This document shows, in pieces, positions 53,523 to 63,029 of a stretch of DNA of 64,000 bases; positions within the stretch are counted from its first letter, which is position 1; each line of letters starts with the position of its first letter. This DNA comes from Aldehydirespirator sp965200005. Lineage in GTDB: Bacteria > Actinomycetota > Acidimicrobiia > Acidimicrobiales > Aldehydirespiratoraceae. The DNA lies in assembly GCA_965200005.1 (NCBI GenBank), contig OZ241331.1, forward strand, positions 2,356,001 to 2,420,000. The letters are read 5' to 3'. The translations under genes were made by a program, and so were the position numbers. The notes below the pieces were generated by a model. It did not search any database and was not told the DNA's origin. It saw nothing but the letters and a program-made list of their open reading frames with translations.

Positions 53523-54674
53523 TCATCGTGGAAGCCCCAGCACACGTTCAGCCACGATGTTGCGCTGCACCTCGTTAGTGCCTGCGTAGATCGGCCCGGC
53601 AAGGGAGAACTGGTGACCCTTACTCCAAGAGCCTTCTGACTCCGCCGTGCCGCCTAGCAGGTCAAGTGCAATCTCATGCAACTCGATATCGAGTTCAGAC
53701 CACCAGAGCTTCGCCAGACTTGCCTCGGATCCTATGTTGCCGCCTTCACACAAGGTGGTCACGGTCTGAAGCGTCTGCAAGCGGTAGGCATCCACTTTCA
53801 TACACGCAGCCGCGACCCGGCGTCTCATGGCTTGATCACCACCAACCCGATCACATAGGGCCACAAGCTGGCGCGCTGTTGCTTGGTAACGCCCAGGTGA
53901 GCGCAGCAGACCACGTTCGGTACTGGCTGCCGACACAGCGACCCGCCAGCCTCCCCCGACCTCGCCCAGCACCACACCACCCGGCACTGCGTCATCGGCC
54001 AGGAAGGCGTCTTCAAAGAACACCTCAGCAAAGCCCTCATCACCATCGAGACGTTCAAAGCCCCGCACCGTTACCCCAGGCGTATCAAGAGGCACCAGCA
54101 GGTAGGTGAGTCCACGGTGTCGCGACGAGTCGGGATCGCTACGGAATAACCCGAACAGGTGACTACAGAATGCACCACGGGTTGTCCAGGTCTTCTGACC
54201 ATCAAGCAGCCAACCGCCGTCAACACGTTGTGCCCGGCTCGACACTCCTGCTAGGTCGCTGCCAGCTCCGGGTTCTGACCAGCCCTGACACCACAGATCA
54301 AGCGCCGCCGCGATTCTTGGCAACAAGTCGTCCTTTTGCGCTTGCGTGCCATGAGCGAACAGCGAAGGTGCCAGGATCTGCACGCCGTTCTGGGTGACTC
54401 GCTGCGGCGCACCAGCTCGCCAGTACTCCTCCTCGAAGATCAACCAGTCCCAAAGCGTGCCATCGCGCCCGCCGTATGCGTGTGGCCACGACACAACAGA
54501 CCAGCCAGCGTCAAACAGGAGCCGTTCCCACAAGAGCTGCTGCTCGAAGCCCTCACGGGTGTCGCCAGAGTGTTCTGTACCGATCTCGGAGCGCCAAGCC
54601 GCAAGGTTGCGGCGCATCCAGTGGCGCAACTCCAGTCGCATCGACTGTTGCGCCTCGCTCCAGGTCAGATCCAC
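53523..54674 (-). CDS. Acyl-CoA dehydrogenase
   Basis: This 383-aa flavoenzyme oxidises the alpha,beta bond of an acyl-CoA. FAD-binding QGWSEPGAGSDLAG and LDGQKTWTTRGAF are present. The C-terminal loop AGPIYAGTNEVQRNIVAERV contains the conserved active-site region of the family. A GGGAGC site precedes the GTG start. It is the upstream partner of the shorter ACAD. It lies downstream of two tRNA genes on the same strand. Confidence 0.9.
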   Translation of the reverse strand: MDLTWSEAQQSMRLELRHWMRRNLAAWRSEIGTEHSGDTREGFEQQLLWERLLFDAGWSVVSWPHAYGGRDGTLWDWLIFEEEYWRAGAPQRVTQNGVQILAPSLFAHGTQAQKDDLLPRIAAALDLWCQGWSEPGAGSDLAGVSSRAQRVDGGWLLDGQKTWTTRGAFCSHLFGLFRSDPDSSRHRGLTYLLVPLDTPGVTVRGFERLDGDEGFAEVFFEDAFLADDAVPGGVVLGEVGGGWRVAVSAASTERGLLRSPGRYQATARQLVALCDRVGGDQAMRRRVAAACMKVDAYRLQTLQTVTTLCEGGNIGSEASLAKLWWSELDIELHEIALDLLGGTAESEGSWSKGHQFSLAGPIYAGTNEVQRNIVAERVLGLPR

Positions 54675-54705
54675 ATGAAGCTCCCGGGTTGCGGCGGCCC
54701 GGCGA

Positions 54706-54781
<76 letters not shown>

Positions 54782-54844
54782 GCAGCGACCCTATCGCCAC
54801 GGTCAACCCGGCCGATGTGATGCTCGACCCAGCAGCGTGCTCTG

Positions 54845-54917
54845 CTCCGGGGGTGGGACTCGAACCCACAACCTAGCGGTTAACAGCCGCTTGCTCTGCC
54901 AGTTGAGCTACCCCGGA
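54845..54917 (-). tRNA. tRNA-Asn (anticodon GUU)
   Basis: Cloverleaf on the minus strand: acceptor TCCGGGG with CCCCGGA plus G73, no encoded CCA, anticodon loop CTGTTAA (anticodon at 54882-54884), T-loop TTCGAGT. Its 5' end lies within the last ten bases of dnaG; the dnaG stop TAG is formed by tRNA bases 8-10. Confidence 0.95.
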
Positions 54918-56800
54918 TTGGCTCCCGGGAGACTACCTGTTGACGTGGCCGAGGCGCGACCCCCCTGGTGTTGAGCATGCTCGGTTAGCCACACCAGAAG
55001 GTCTTCGAGGAACTCGTCGCGCTCGTTGCGATCAGAGAGCAATTCTGATTGTTGTTTGAGCCACACCAGGCTGTCGATGCACTGCTTGCGGGATTCCGGA
55101 TCAGATGTAGCGCCTGCCATGCGACGCAGCTGACGCATAGCTCGTGCCGCGGCGAGCCGGGCAAGGCTGGCGAGCACGTCGGAGACCTCTTCGGCTGGCG
55201 GTTCGACGCAGAGTTGGTGAAGCAGGTGTGCCGCTTCAGACGACACCGCCTCAGCAGCACCGACCACCGACCCCGACTCGCCGAGCGCTTTGAGAGCTTC
55301 GCGATGAGTTGGGTCTCCAAACAGAGCGGGATGCAAGATGTCGCCAACAACCTCAGGCAAGTGGATCGCCATGCGAAGCGCCTCACCTTCAGGTGTGCGT
55401 CGAAGCTGTGTCGAAACCGCGCTACCGCTAGCGGGCACATCGGCGGAACCGGCCGCCCCCGGATACCCACCGCCGTCTCCCCTACGTCGTGATCCCCCCG
55501 TGACACCGACTGCTCGATCCCCCTTAGCGAACCGTCGTAGTAGATCAATGTCGATCTCGCAGCGTTCCTCCACCTGGAACATGTACTTGTCACGAACCGC
55601 GTCATCTGGATGTTCGCTCACAATGGCCACGGCCCGCTCGGCGGTACGGGCTCGACGCTCGTAGCTGGACATATCCGAAGTGGCAAGCTCACGGTCTAAG
55701 CGGAACTGCAGGAACGGCACCGGCTGCTCAAGCAGCTCAACGAGACGCTGAGGTTCGTTGCGAGCAAGGTCACCTGGATCCTGGCCTTCAGGCAACGACG
55801 CTACGAGCACCTCTAGTTCGTACTTGCGTTCCCACTCATAGATCCGGCCTGCGGCCTTGAAGCCTGCTGTGTCGGCGTCGAATGCCAGCACGAGCCGTGA
55901 TGCCGAAAATCGCTGCAGCAACTTTAGGTGGGCTTCGGTGAGCGCAGTACCGCACGTGGCAACAGCCAACTCCGCGCCTGCCTGTGAGCAGCCGATCACG
56001 TCGGTGTAGCCCTCACACAAGATCGCCATGCCTTCCTTGACGATCTGCTTGCGGTGCTCATAAAGGCCATACAGCAGGCGGCCCTTGTCGTAGATGCGAG
56101 CCTCAGATGACGTGTTGATGTACTTGGGGCCACTTTCTGTGGGAAGGATCCGACCCCCGAAGCCAACCGGGTCACCCCGCTCGTTGGTGATCGGGAACAA
56201 CACCCGCCCCCTAAAGAAGTCCTGCAGGCGCGACCTGCGGTTAACAATGCCGAGACCAGACTGCAGCAGGTCGCCCTCGCTGACCTCAGATGCTTTGAGA
56301 TAGCGCACGAGGTTGTCCCAACCCCGAGGCGCCCAACCGATCTGCCAGCGCCGCACCAGATCACCGTCATAACCTCGTGATCGCAGATAGTTGCGTGCCG
56401 GCCCCGCGTCTGCAGCACTCAGTAGGCGCTTGTGATAAAAGTCCCGGGCTCTTGAGACTGTTTCGATGAGGCGTTTGCGCTGGTCACGCTTCCCAAAGTC
56501 TCGGCTTGTGTAGTGCAACGTGATGCCGGCACGAGCGGCCAGGGCCTCCACCGAGGCAATGAAGTCGATCCCTTCGATTTCTTGCACGAAGCTGAAGACA
56601 TCGCCGCTGCGCTGGCAACCGAAGCAGTAATAGACGCCCTTTTCGGGCGAGACCGATAACGACGGTGTGCGCTCGCCGTGAAGCGGGCATCGTGCCATCC
56701 ACTGGCGGCCTGAACGTTTGATCTCAGTGTGTTCGCCGATTATGGCAACGATGTCCGTGGCGGCCCGCACCTTGGCAATGTCAGACGCCACTATCGCCAT
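54908..56800 (-). CDS. dnaG: DNA primase DnaG
   Basis: This 630-aa primase synthesises RNA primers for the replication fork. The zinc-binding domain (CPLHGE, then CFGCQRSG) lies at residues 38-66. The TOPRIM core follows, with AILCEGYTDV and LAFDADTAG. The C-terminal helicase-interacting region is poorly conserved, with a Gly/Ser/Ala-rich linker near residue 440. The ATG at 56800 starts MAIVASDIAKVRAATDI. The stop codon overlaps the tRNA-Asn gene. The order dnaG-tRNA is common in actinobacteria. Confidence 0.96.
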   Translation of the reverse strand: MAIVASDIAKVRAATDIVAIIGEHTEIKRSGRQWMARCPLHGERTPSLSVSPEKGVYYCFGCQRSGDVFSFVQEIEGIDFIASVEALAARAGITLHYTSRDFGKRDQRKRLIETVSRARDFYHKRLLSAADAGPARNYLRSRGYDGDLVRRWQIGWAPRGWDNLVRYLKASEVSEGDLLQSGLGIVNRRSRLQDFFRGRVLFPITNERGDPVGFGGRILPTESGPKYINTSSEARIYDKGRLLYGLYEHRKQIVKEGMAILCEGYTDVIGCSQAGAELAVATCGTALTEAHLKLLQRFSASRLVLAFDADTAGFKAAGRIYEWERKYELEVLVASLPEGQDPGDLARNEPQRLVELLEQPVPFLQFRLDRELATSDMSSYERRARTAERAVAIVSEHPDDAVRDKYMFQVEERCEIDIDLLRRFAKGDRAVGVTGGSRRRGDGGGYPGAAGSADVPASGSAVSTQLRRTPEGEALRMAIHLPEVVGDILHPALFGDPTHREALKALGESGSVVGAAEAVSSEAAHLLHQLCVEPPAEEVSDVLASLARLAAARAMRQLRRMAGATSDPESRKQCIDSLVWLKQQSELLSDRNERDEFLEDLLVWLTEHAQHQGGRASATSTGSLPGANPG

Positions 56801-56811
56801 CGTGGCCGAAA

Positions 56812-58134
56812 CTAGCGCAGATGCGTTGTCAAGTACTCTCGCAGGCGATCGATGCTGACCCGATCCTGTTTCATGGTGTCGCGATCACGCACGGTGACAC
56901 AGCCATCATCAAGCGTGTCGAAATCGACGGTGACACAAAACGGGGTGCCGATTTCGTCCTGGCGGCGGTAGCGCCGCCCGATGGCTTGGGTGTCGTCAAA
57001 GTCACAACTCCAATCCGCCTTGATGAGATCGAACACCTTGTTGGCAGACGGGGCTAGAACCGGCTTGCGGGAGAGGGGCAACACAGCAACCTGATATGGC
57101 GCTAACCGGGAGTCAAGGCCGAGCACGATCCGTTCGCGGTTGTTGACCGTCTCGCTGCGATACGCAGCCATCAGAAAGGCCATTGCGGCCCGGGTGGCTC
57201 CCGCAGCGGGTTCGATTACATAGGGCACATAGTGGCTGTTGGTCGCCGGGTCGAAACAGTCAAGTCGCTCACCGGAGTGCTCGGCGTGGGCTCGTAGGTC
57301 ATAGTCGGTGCGGTTTGCGATCCCTTCGAGTTCGTCCCAGCCCCAGGGAAAGCGAAACTCCACGTCACAAGCTGCAACGGCGTAATGGGCACGCTCGCCT
57401 GGCCCATGATCACGCAAGCGCAGTAGTTCATCATCAATGCCCAGATCGGAGTACCACTGCAGGCGGGTCTCGCTCCAGTGCTGATACCAGTGCTCGGCCT
57501 CGTCAGGCGGCACGAAGTACTCAAGTTCCATCTGCTCGAACTCGCGAGTGCGGAACACGAAGTTTCCGGGAGTGATCTCGTTGCGGAACGACTTACCAAT
57601 CTGCGCGATCCCAAACGGTGGCCGCTTGCGGGAGGTTCGCAACACATTGGCGAAGTTGATGAACATGCCCTGCGCGGTCTCAGGTCGCAGATAAACCTCG
57701 GCGGCGGACTCCATGACAGGCCCGGCATGGGTTAGAAACATCAGGTTGAACTCACGGGGATCGGTGAGTTCGCCCTTCGTGCCGCAGGTGGGACACACGT
57801 CGGGATCATCGAGTTTGTCCTGGCGGTGACGCGCACCGCAGCTTCGGCAATCAACCAGTGGATCGCTGAAATGCGACAGATGCCCCGAAGCCTGCCACAC
57901 CGCTGGTGGTGACAGGATCGAAGCATCGATTCCCACGACATCTCGCCGCATCTGCACCATCGAATGCCACCACTGCGCCTTGACGTTGCGCAGCAGCAGG
58001 ACACCTAGAGGCCCGTAGTCATAAGCGGAGCGAAAGCCCCCATAGATCTGCGCAGAGCGGAAGATGAAGCCACGTCGACCGCATAGGTTCACGATCTTGT
58101 CGAAGAGGTCAGCTCCGGTTGTGTGCCCAGACAT
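56812..58134 (-). CDS. glyS: Glycyl-tRNA synthetase (single-chain, alpha2 type)
   Basis: Class II aminoacyl-tRNA synthetase charging tRNA-Gly. Motifs include GFIFRSAQIYGGFRSAYDYG, a zinc-binding C-x2-C pair (SCGAR, CPTCGTKG), the class II FRNEITPGNFVFRTREFEQME, and the C-terminal anticodon-binding region (AVLPLSRKPVLAP). The 440 aa are normal for this type. The ATG at 58134 is preferred over a TTG three codons earlier. It follows recO by 12 bases. Confidence 0.95.
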   Translation of the reverse strand: MSGHTTGADLFDKIVNLCGRRGFIFRSAQIYGGFRSAYDYGPLGVLLLRNVKAQWWHSMVQMRRDVVGIDASILSPPAVWQASGHLSHFSDPLVDCRSCGARHRQDKLDDPDVCPTCGTKGELTDPREFNLMFLTHAGPVMESAAEVYLRPETAQGMFINFANVLRTSRKRPPFGIAQIGKSFRNEITPGNFVFRTREFEQMELEYFVPPDEAEHWYQHWSETRLQWYSDLGIDDELLRLRDHGPGERAHYAVAACDVEFRFPWGWDELEGIANRTDYDLRAHAEHSGERLDCFDPATNSHYVPYVIEPAAGATRAAMAFLMAAYRSETVNNRERIVLGLDSRLAPYQVAVLPLSRKPVLAPSANKVFDLIKADWSCDFDDTQAIGRRYRRQDEIGTPFCVTVDFDTLDDGCVTVRDRDTMKQDRVSIDRLREYLTTHLR

Positions 58135-58146
58135 AGACCGCAAAGG

Positions 58147-58929
58147 CTAGGGCCGCTCGCTACGTAGGACTGTCACCGATCGTAAGCGACGTTCTAGATG
58201 TGCTTCCATGAACGCGACCGCTAACTCGGTGACCTCGCTCCCCACAGCTTGGTGGGCCCGATTAGCTTGACCGTCTTGATTGCCTTGACCACCTTGAGAC
58301 GAGGAGCGCATTAGCTGCCCGAGCCGGTTGCTCAGGATCAGACGCATCGCTTCGAGTGCGCCGGCACTGATAGATCGGCGCATGCCGCAATCGCGACACA
58401 CGACGCCACCAGCAATGACATCAACCGAAGCAAGCACGCTGCTGTCACTAGTGCCACACGACACGCAGTTCTCCAACTCCGGTTGCAGGCCCTCCAACGC
58501 CAGCAACTTCAAGAAGAAGCCCGCCATCACCAGGGGGTGGTGGCTGCGCTCAAGCGTCGCCAGCGCCCGGACCAACATGACGTGACGCTGCTCATCAGGG
58601 TCTGCCTCGGAGGCCACGTTGTCGACCACTTCCAGTAGCGCTGAGGCCCGTGCAAATGTGTCCGGGTCGCTACGGAGGCCCTTGAATCGGTTGATCGTGA
58701 CTGCCTGGGTGAGCGTCTGCAATTCACTGCGACCCCGATACAGCTGCGCGGCAATGTGGCTCGCAGGTTCGGCAACAGCGCCGAGCTTTGAGCGGGTACG
58801 GCGCGCACCTCTTGCCACGGCGCGCACCTTGCCGTGTCGTAACGTGTGCAGGCTCAAGATGCGGTCGGCTTCCCTCAGCTTCCAGGTGCGTAGCACCACG
58901 GCCTCATCCCGGTACAGAGCCACCGACAC
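58147..58929 (-). CDS. recO: Recombination mediator RecO
   Basis: This 260-aa DNA-binding protein loads RecA on SSB-coated DNA. The N-terminal OB-fold begins DEAVVLRTWKLREADRIL. The C-terminal helical domain carries a zinc site (CVSCGTSDSSV, then CRDCG). A Gln/Gly/Asn-rich insert (GQGNQDGQANRAHQ) near residue 220 is atypical. GTG start, with a second GTG two codons later. It lies between uppS and glyS. Confidence 0.93.
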   Translation of the reverse strand: MSVALYRDEAVVLRTWKLREADRILSLHTLRHGKVRAVARGARRTRSKLGAVAEPASHIAAQLYRGRSELQTLTQAVTINRFKGLRSDPDTFARASALLEVVDNVASEADPDEQRHVMLVRALATLERSHHPLVMAGFFLKLLALEGLQPELENCVSCGTSDSSVLASVDVIAGGVVCRDCGMRRSISAGALEAMRLILSNRLGQLMRSSSQGGQGNQDGQANRAHQAVGSEVTELAVAFMEAHLERRLRSVTVLRSERP

Positions 58930-58977
58930 ACTTTCTTAGCCGCTCGTGAGGCGGCGAGCCTCGCAATGAGAACAGGA

Positions 58978-59709
58978 TCAGGAAGATCCGTTGGGTGACA
59001 GTGCTCCGAAACGCCGGTCGCGCTCCTGGTAGGTACGGATCGCCTCATACAGGTGGGCGCGCCGGAAGTCAGGCCAGGCAGTGTCGGTGAAGTACAGCTC
59101 GCTGTAGGCGAGGCCCCACAACAGGAAGTTAGAAGTGCGGTACTCACCGGAGGTGCGGATCATCAGATCCGGCTCGGGCATCTCGGGGTCATACATACGC
59201 GCCGCGATTGTCTTCTCGCTGATTCGCTCGGGAGCGATCCCCGCACGCACCACCGACCGCACCGCATCGACAATCTCAGCTCGGCCGCCATAGTTGAACG
59301 CGATCGTGAGAGTCATGGCGCTGTTGTGGCGGGTCAGATCAACGGCATCGTCCATAAGCCTCAATAGTCGAGCCGGTACACGCCGGTCACGCCGACCCAC
59401 AAAGCGGATACGCACGTTGCGGTCGTGTAGTTCGTCACGACGGCGCTGCAGGATCTCTTCGTTGAAGCCCAGCAGGAAGCGCACCTCCTCCACGGGACGG
59501 CGCCAGTTTTCGGTGCTAAATGCATAGACGGTCAGCCATTGCACGCCTACCTCAAGCGCTCCCTCGACAACGTCAAACAAAGCATCCTCACCAGCCCGAT
59601 GGCCCTCGGTGCGAGGTAGCCCACGAGCTTGAGCCCAGCGGCCGTTGCCATCCATCACGCATGCCACATGCGCGGGAATGCGGCGCAACTTGAGATCGGC
59701 CGGCATCAT
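58978..59709 (-). CDS. uppS: Isoprenyl (undecaprenyl/decaprenyl) diphosphate synthase UppS
   Basis: This cis-prenyltransferase makes the C50-C55 lipid carrier for peptidoglycan. CVMDGNGRWAQARGLPRTEGH includes the catalytic Asp. TVYAFSTENWRRP, IAFNYGGRAEIVDA and PDLMIRTSGEYRTSNFLLW are diagnostic. It has 243 aa (start MM). It lies 48 bases upstream of recO and downstream of era. It supplies the carrier used by MraY and MurG encoded in the first 10 kb of this window. Confidence 0.96.
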   Translation of the reverse strand: MMPADLKLRRIPAHVACVMDGNGRWAQARGLPRTEGHRAGEDALFDVVEGALEVGVQWLTVYAFSTENWRRPVEEVRFLLGFNEEILQRRRDELHDRNVRIRFVGRRDRRVPARLLRLMDDAVDLTRHNSAMTLTIAFNYGGRAEIVDAVRSVVRAGIAPERISEKTIAARMYDPEMPEPDLMIRTSGEYRTSNFLLWGLAYSELYFTDTAWPDFRRAHLYEAIRTYQERDRRFGALSPNGSS

Positions 59710-59752
59710 CGCAAGCGAACCTAGCCGTTGGGTCGCCGGTTTCTATCGACGG

Positions 59753-60613
59753 CTAGCGCTTGCGCTGCCAGTTCTTGTCGACCCGAACGACTAGTTCGAG
59801 GTATGTGCCCTCGGGCAGTTGCTTGCGTGTCGCGATGCCCGCTGCCTTGATTGCCGAACCGCCCCGACCGATGACGATCGCCTTCTGTGACGGACGTTCG
59901 ACGATGATCTCACAACGGATGTAGGGCCACTGCCATGACGTAACCCGTGTGTCAATCGAGTGCGGCAGTTCGTGGCGAGCCGTCTTTAGCAACTGCTCCC
60001 TGACCAACTCGGCCACACGGAAAGCCTCATCGGTGTCACGCACCATGTCGGTCGGGAAGTATGGGGGGCCTTCGGGCAACTGATCAACCAGGTATTCGAC
60101 GAGCGCATCGACGCCCTCGCCGGTACGCCCACTAACGGGAAAGTACGCCGCAAAATCCAGCACGGATGTAGCTGCGAGTTGGCTCAATAGTGTCTCCGGT
60201 TGAACCTTGTCGACCTTGGTGACGGCGACCACCGATTGCTTTGGAAGTGAGTCAGCGATGAAGGCATCGCCGCGCCCGAACTGCGCCGCCGCGTCGATCA
60301 CAAGGCATGTCAGATCGGCGTCTAGTAGCGCCGCGCTTGCAGCTGCGTTGAGGGAGCGACCCATGGGTGTGCGGGGCTTGTGTATGCCGGGTGTGTCGAC
60401 GAAGACGATCTGGGCGTTTTGCTGGTGCAGGATGCCTCGCACCGCTCTGCGGGTGGTTTGAGGTGTCTTGGCGGTGATCGAGACGTGTTCACCAACTATG
60501 CGGTTCAACAGGGTTGACTTGCCTGCGTTCGGCCGCCCAGCCAGCGCTACAAACCCGCTGCGGTGTACAGGGTTGGTCGGATTCTGGAGCTTGGCTGCGT
60601 CGCTAGTTGTCAC
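59753..60613 (-). CDS. era: GTPase Era
   Basis: This 286-aa ribosome assembly GTPase binds 16S rRNA. G1 GRPNAGKST, G2 region KTPQTTRRAVRG, G3 DTPG and G4 TKVD are present. The C-terminal KH domain contains IIVERPSQKAIVIGRGGSAI. A GTG start overlaps the preceding CBS gene's stop as GTGA. The position between the CBS-domain gene and uppS is the usual actinobacterial arrangement. Confidence 0.96.
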   Translation of the reverse strand: MTTSDAAKLQNPTNPVHRSGFVALAGRPNAGKSTLLNRIVGEHVSITAKTPQTTRRAVRGILHQQNAQIVFVDTPGIHKPRTPMGRSLNAAASAALLDADLTCLVIDAAAQFGRGDAFIADSLPKQSVVAVTKVDKVQPETLLSQLAATSVLDFAAYFPVSGRTGEGVDALVEYLVDQLPEGPPYFPTDMVRDTDEAFRVAELVREQLLKTARHELPHSIDTRVTSWQWPYIRCEIIVERPSQKAIVIGRGGSAIKAAGIATRKQLPEGTYLELVVRVDKNWQRKR

Positions 60614-61419
60614 AACCGGGTTAGGCGCACACTCGTAATGCGTCTGCCCTGCATCTGTTCGACGCCGAGCCTTAGCCCGCCAACCTCCAATGACTCGCCG
60701 ACCTCTGGGACGTGGCCGAGCTTCGCGAAGATCAGGCCGCCAACCGTGTCCCAGTCGTCGTCCGGCAGTTCTGCTCCTACCAGCGTGTTGAGTTGATCAA
60801 CCGGCATGCGGCCATGCAATAGCGCCTCGCCGCCCGATAGCGGTTCGAGCAGAGGCTCGGGTCGATCGAACTCGTCAACGATCTCGCCGACTAGTTCTTC
60901 GACCAGATCCTCAAGGGTTACGAGCCCTGCGGTGCCCCCGTACTCGTCGACTACTAGTGCCAGGTGGCCTCCTGCTGTTTGCATCTCTCGCAGAAGTTCG
61001 TCTACCCGCTTCGTCTCGGGAACGAACAATGCGTGCCGCATCATCTCTTTTACTTGCAGGTCTCCCTCACCGGAACGCTCACTGCGAGCCAGGTCCTTGA
61101 GCAGGGTTACGCCGACGATGTGGTCGAGGTCGTCTTGGCAAACGGGTAGCCGGCTCAGGCCTCGCCCGATAGCAACTTCGAGGGCATCGCTCACCGTCAT
61201 CTCAGCATCCACGGTCACCATGTCGGTGCGAGGCACCATCACCGCACGAACCGAGGTGCGATCCAGGGCCAGCGCCGACTCGACCATGTCCGCCTCGGTT
61301 GCCTCGATCGTGTCTGCTTGGGCCGCAGCTGAGGTGAGCGCGATCAGGTCGTCCTCGCTGAGTGGCTGTGACTGCTGTTGCCGCTTGGACTTGCGACCCA
61401 GCAACTTCCCAAATCTCAT
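60610..61419 (-). CDS. CBS-domain/CorC-HlyC-type protein
   Basis: This 269-aa protein carries a CBS pair (ALDRTSVRAVMVPRTDMVTV and VVDEYGGTAGLVTLEDLVEE) and a C-terminal CorC-HlyC domain (WDTVGGLIFAKLGHVPEVGE). It has no DUF21 transmembrane part, so it is the soluble type found between ybeY and era in many bacteria, with possible roles in metal homeostasis. The ATG at 61419 overlaps the ybeY stop as ATGA. Confidence 0.9.
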   Translation of the reverse strand: MRFGKLLGRKSKRQQQSQPLSEDDLIALTSAAAQADTIEATEADMVESALALDRTSVRAVMVPRTDMVTVDAEMTVSDALEVAIGRGLSRLPVCQDDLDHIVGVTLLKDLARSERSGEGDLQVKEMMRHALFVPETKRVDELLREMQTAGGHLALVVDEYGGTAGLVTLEDLVEELVGEIVDEFDRPEPLLEPLSGGEALLHGRMPVDQLNTLVGAELPDDDWDTVGGLIFAKLGHVPEVGESLEVGGLRLGVEQMQGRRITSVRLTRL

Positions 61420-61976
61420 GACGAGATCACCCCCGCCGTCGGCGAGCATGTCCAGCTCCGGTAGTGCGCATCGAGGAGTTCTTGCTCTCGGGCCTGCATT
61501 GCTACGGCTTCGGTGGCGTCAGCATGGTCATAGCCCAAGACGTGCAACACGCCATGTACCACGAGCAGCGCAAGCTCGTCCTCGAAGGTGCCGTCATGGT
61601 GATCGCTCTTGTGGGTTGCTGCTTGGATCCGTGCTTGCTGTGGGCACACCACAACGTCGCCAAGCAGTGCCGCAACCTCTGGCTGCGGGCCTCGGTGCTC
61701 AGCTGCTTGCGTGTTGGCATCAAGTGGAAATGCCAGCACGTCGGTTGGCCTGTCGACTCCCATGTGCTTGTGATTCAGCGTCGCCATCTCAGAGGGACTA
61801 ACGAACGTCAGACCCAACTCGCCGCCCGCTACTCGCTCCGCGTGCAACACCGAAGTCGCAAGCGCTCCCCAGCGTTCAAGCTGCAAGGGCTCCCCGCCGC
61901 TTGCGCACTTGGTTGCGCTCGGTGTGTCAGCCGCAGTGATCTCGACGTGTCGCGTGCCATCAGATACGAGCGTCAC
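61416..61976 (-). CDS. ybeY: Endoribonuclease YbeY
   Basis: This 186-aa metal-dependent endoribonuclease acts in rRNA maturation and ribosome quality control. The zinc motif HGVLHVLGYDH gives the H-x3-H-x5-H site. SEMATLNHKHMGVDRPTDVLAFP is the conserved N-terminal core. A 35-residue N-terminal extension (MTLVSDGTRHVEITAAD) has no known motif; the GTG at 61976 is the best start visible. It is placed between phoH and the CBS gene, as in most actinobacteria. Confidence 0.95.
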   Translation of the reverse strand: MTLVSDGTRHVEITAADTPSATKCASGGEPLQLERWGALATSVLHAERVAGGELGLTFVSPSEMATLNHKHMGVDRPTDVLAFPLDANTQAAEHRGPQPEVAALLGDVVVCPQQARIQAATHKSDHHDGTFEDELALLVVHGVLHVLGYDHADATEAVAMQAREQELLDAHYRSWTCSPTAGVISS

Positions 61977-61993
61977 TATGCGAAGTGTGGGGC

Positions 61994-62995
61994 TCAGGTG
62001 CGTGCCTTGGCTTGGTCATAGGCACTGACAATGTCTGCCACGATGCGATGTCGCACCACATCGACTTTGGTCAGATGCACGAAACCGATCCCGTCAATAG
62101 CAGCGAGCAGTTTCTCGAGCCCGGAGAGACCGCTGCGACCGCCCGCAACGTCAACCTGAGTGACATCGCCGGTGACAACCGCACGAGAACCGAAACCAAT
62201 GCGAGTCAAGAACATCTTCATCTGTTCGGGAGTGGTGTTCTGAGCTTCGTCGAGGATGATGAAACTTGAGTTGAGCGTGCGCCCCCTCATAAAGGCAAGC
62301 GGCGCCACCTCAACCGCTCCCCGCTCAAGCAGCCCATCCATCCCGTCACTGCCGACCATGTCATAAAGGGCGTCATAGAGGGGACGCAGGTACGGGTCGA
62401 CCTTGGCCATTAGGTCACCAGGCAGAAAACCGAGTCGCTCGCCCGCTTCGACGGCAGGGCGGGTCAAGATAATACGGCTCACTTCACCGGCCTCAAGTGC
62501 CCTCACCGCCATCGCTACTGCCAGCCAACTCTTGCCGGTGCCGGCAGGGCCAATCGCAAACGTGATCACTTGCTCTGCCATCGTGTCGACGTAGCGCTTC
62601 TGTCCCTCCGATTTCGGGCGCACCACACACCCACCACTTGTGCGCAACACGTCGTGAGTGAGCACTTCGGAGGCGCTGACATTGCTACGAACCATGTTGA
62701 TGGCTTGATCGATCGTCCGGTCATCGAGACGATGCCCCCGTTCGATCAGCACAAATAGTTCTTCAAACAAACGGGCCACCGTCTCGGCTTCATCACCAGC
62801 GAAGCTGACCTCATTGCCTCGCAGATGGATGCGGCTTCCGGGGAAGGCGTTCTGGAGCTTGTGCAGGTTGGTGTCATGCTCACCGACGAGGGGTCCGAGC
62901 AGGTGGTTGGCTGGTACCCGGATCTTCGTCCTGGCGGGACGGCGGGCGGTCGTCCGAGCGGCACCGGTTGGGGTCTTGGTAGCGACTTCGGACAT
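61994..62995 (-). CDS. phoH: PhoH-like ATPase
   Basis: This 333-aa P-loop ATPase has Walker A GPAGTGKSWLAVAMAVRAL and Walker B FIILDEAQN, with LTRPAVEAGERLGFLPGDL and VTGDVTQVDV, all PhoH hallmarks. The protein is linked to RNA metabolism in other bacteria. It starts at ATG 62995 (MSEVATKT). It lies 17 bases before ybeY, the standard phoH-ybeY pairing. Confidence 0.93.
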   Translation of the reverse strand: MSEVATKTPTGAARTTARRPARTKIRVPANHLLGPLVGEHDTNLHKLQNAFPGSRIHLRGNEVSFAGDEAETVARLFEELFVLIERGHRLDDRTIDQAINMVRSNVSASEVLTHDVLRTSGGCVVRPKSEGQKRYVDTMAEQVITFAIGPAGTGKSWLAVAMAVRALEAGEVSRIILTRPAVEAGERLGFLPGDLMAKVDPYLRPLYDALYDMVGSDGMDGLLERGAVEVAPLAFMRGRTLNSSFIILDEAQNTTPEQMKMFLTRIGFGSRAVVTGDVTQVDVAGGRSGLSGLEKLLAAIDGIGFVHLTKVDVVRHRIVADIVSAYDQAKART

Positions 62996-63029
62996 CAGTG
63001 GTTCGGCCCTCAACCCTATACGCCGGCGT

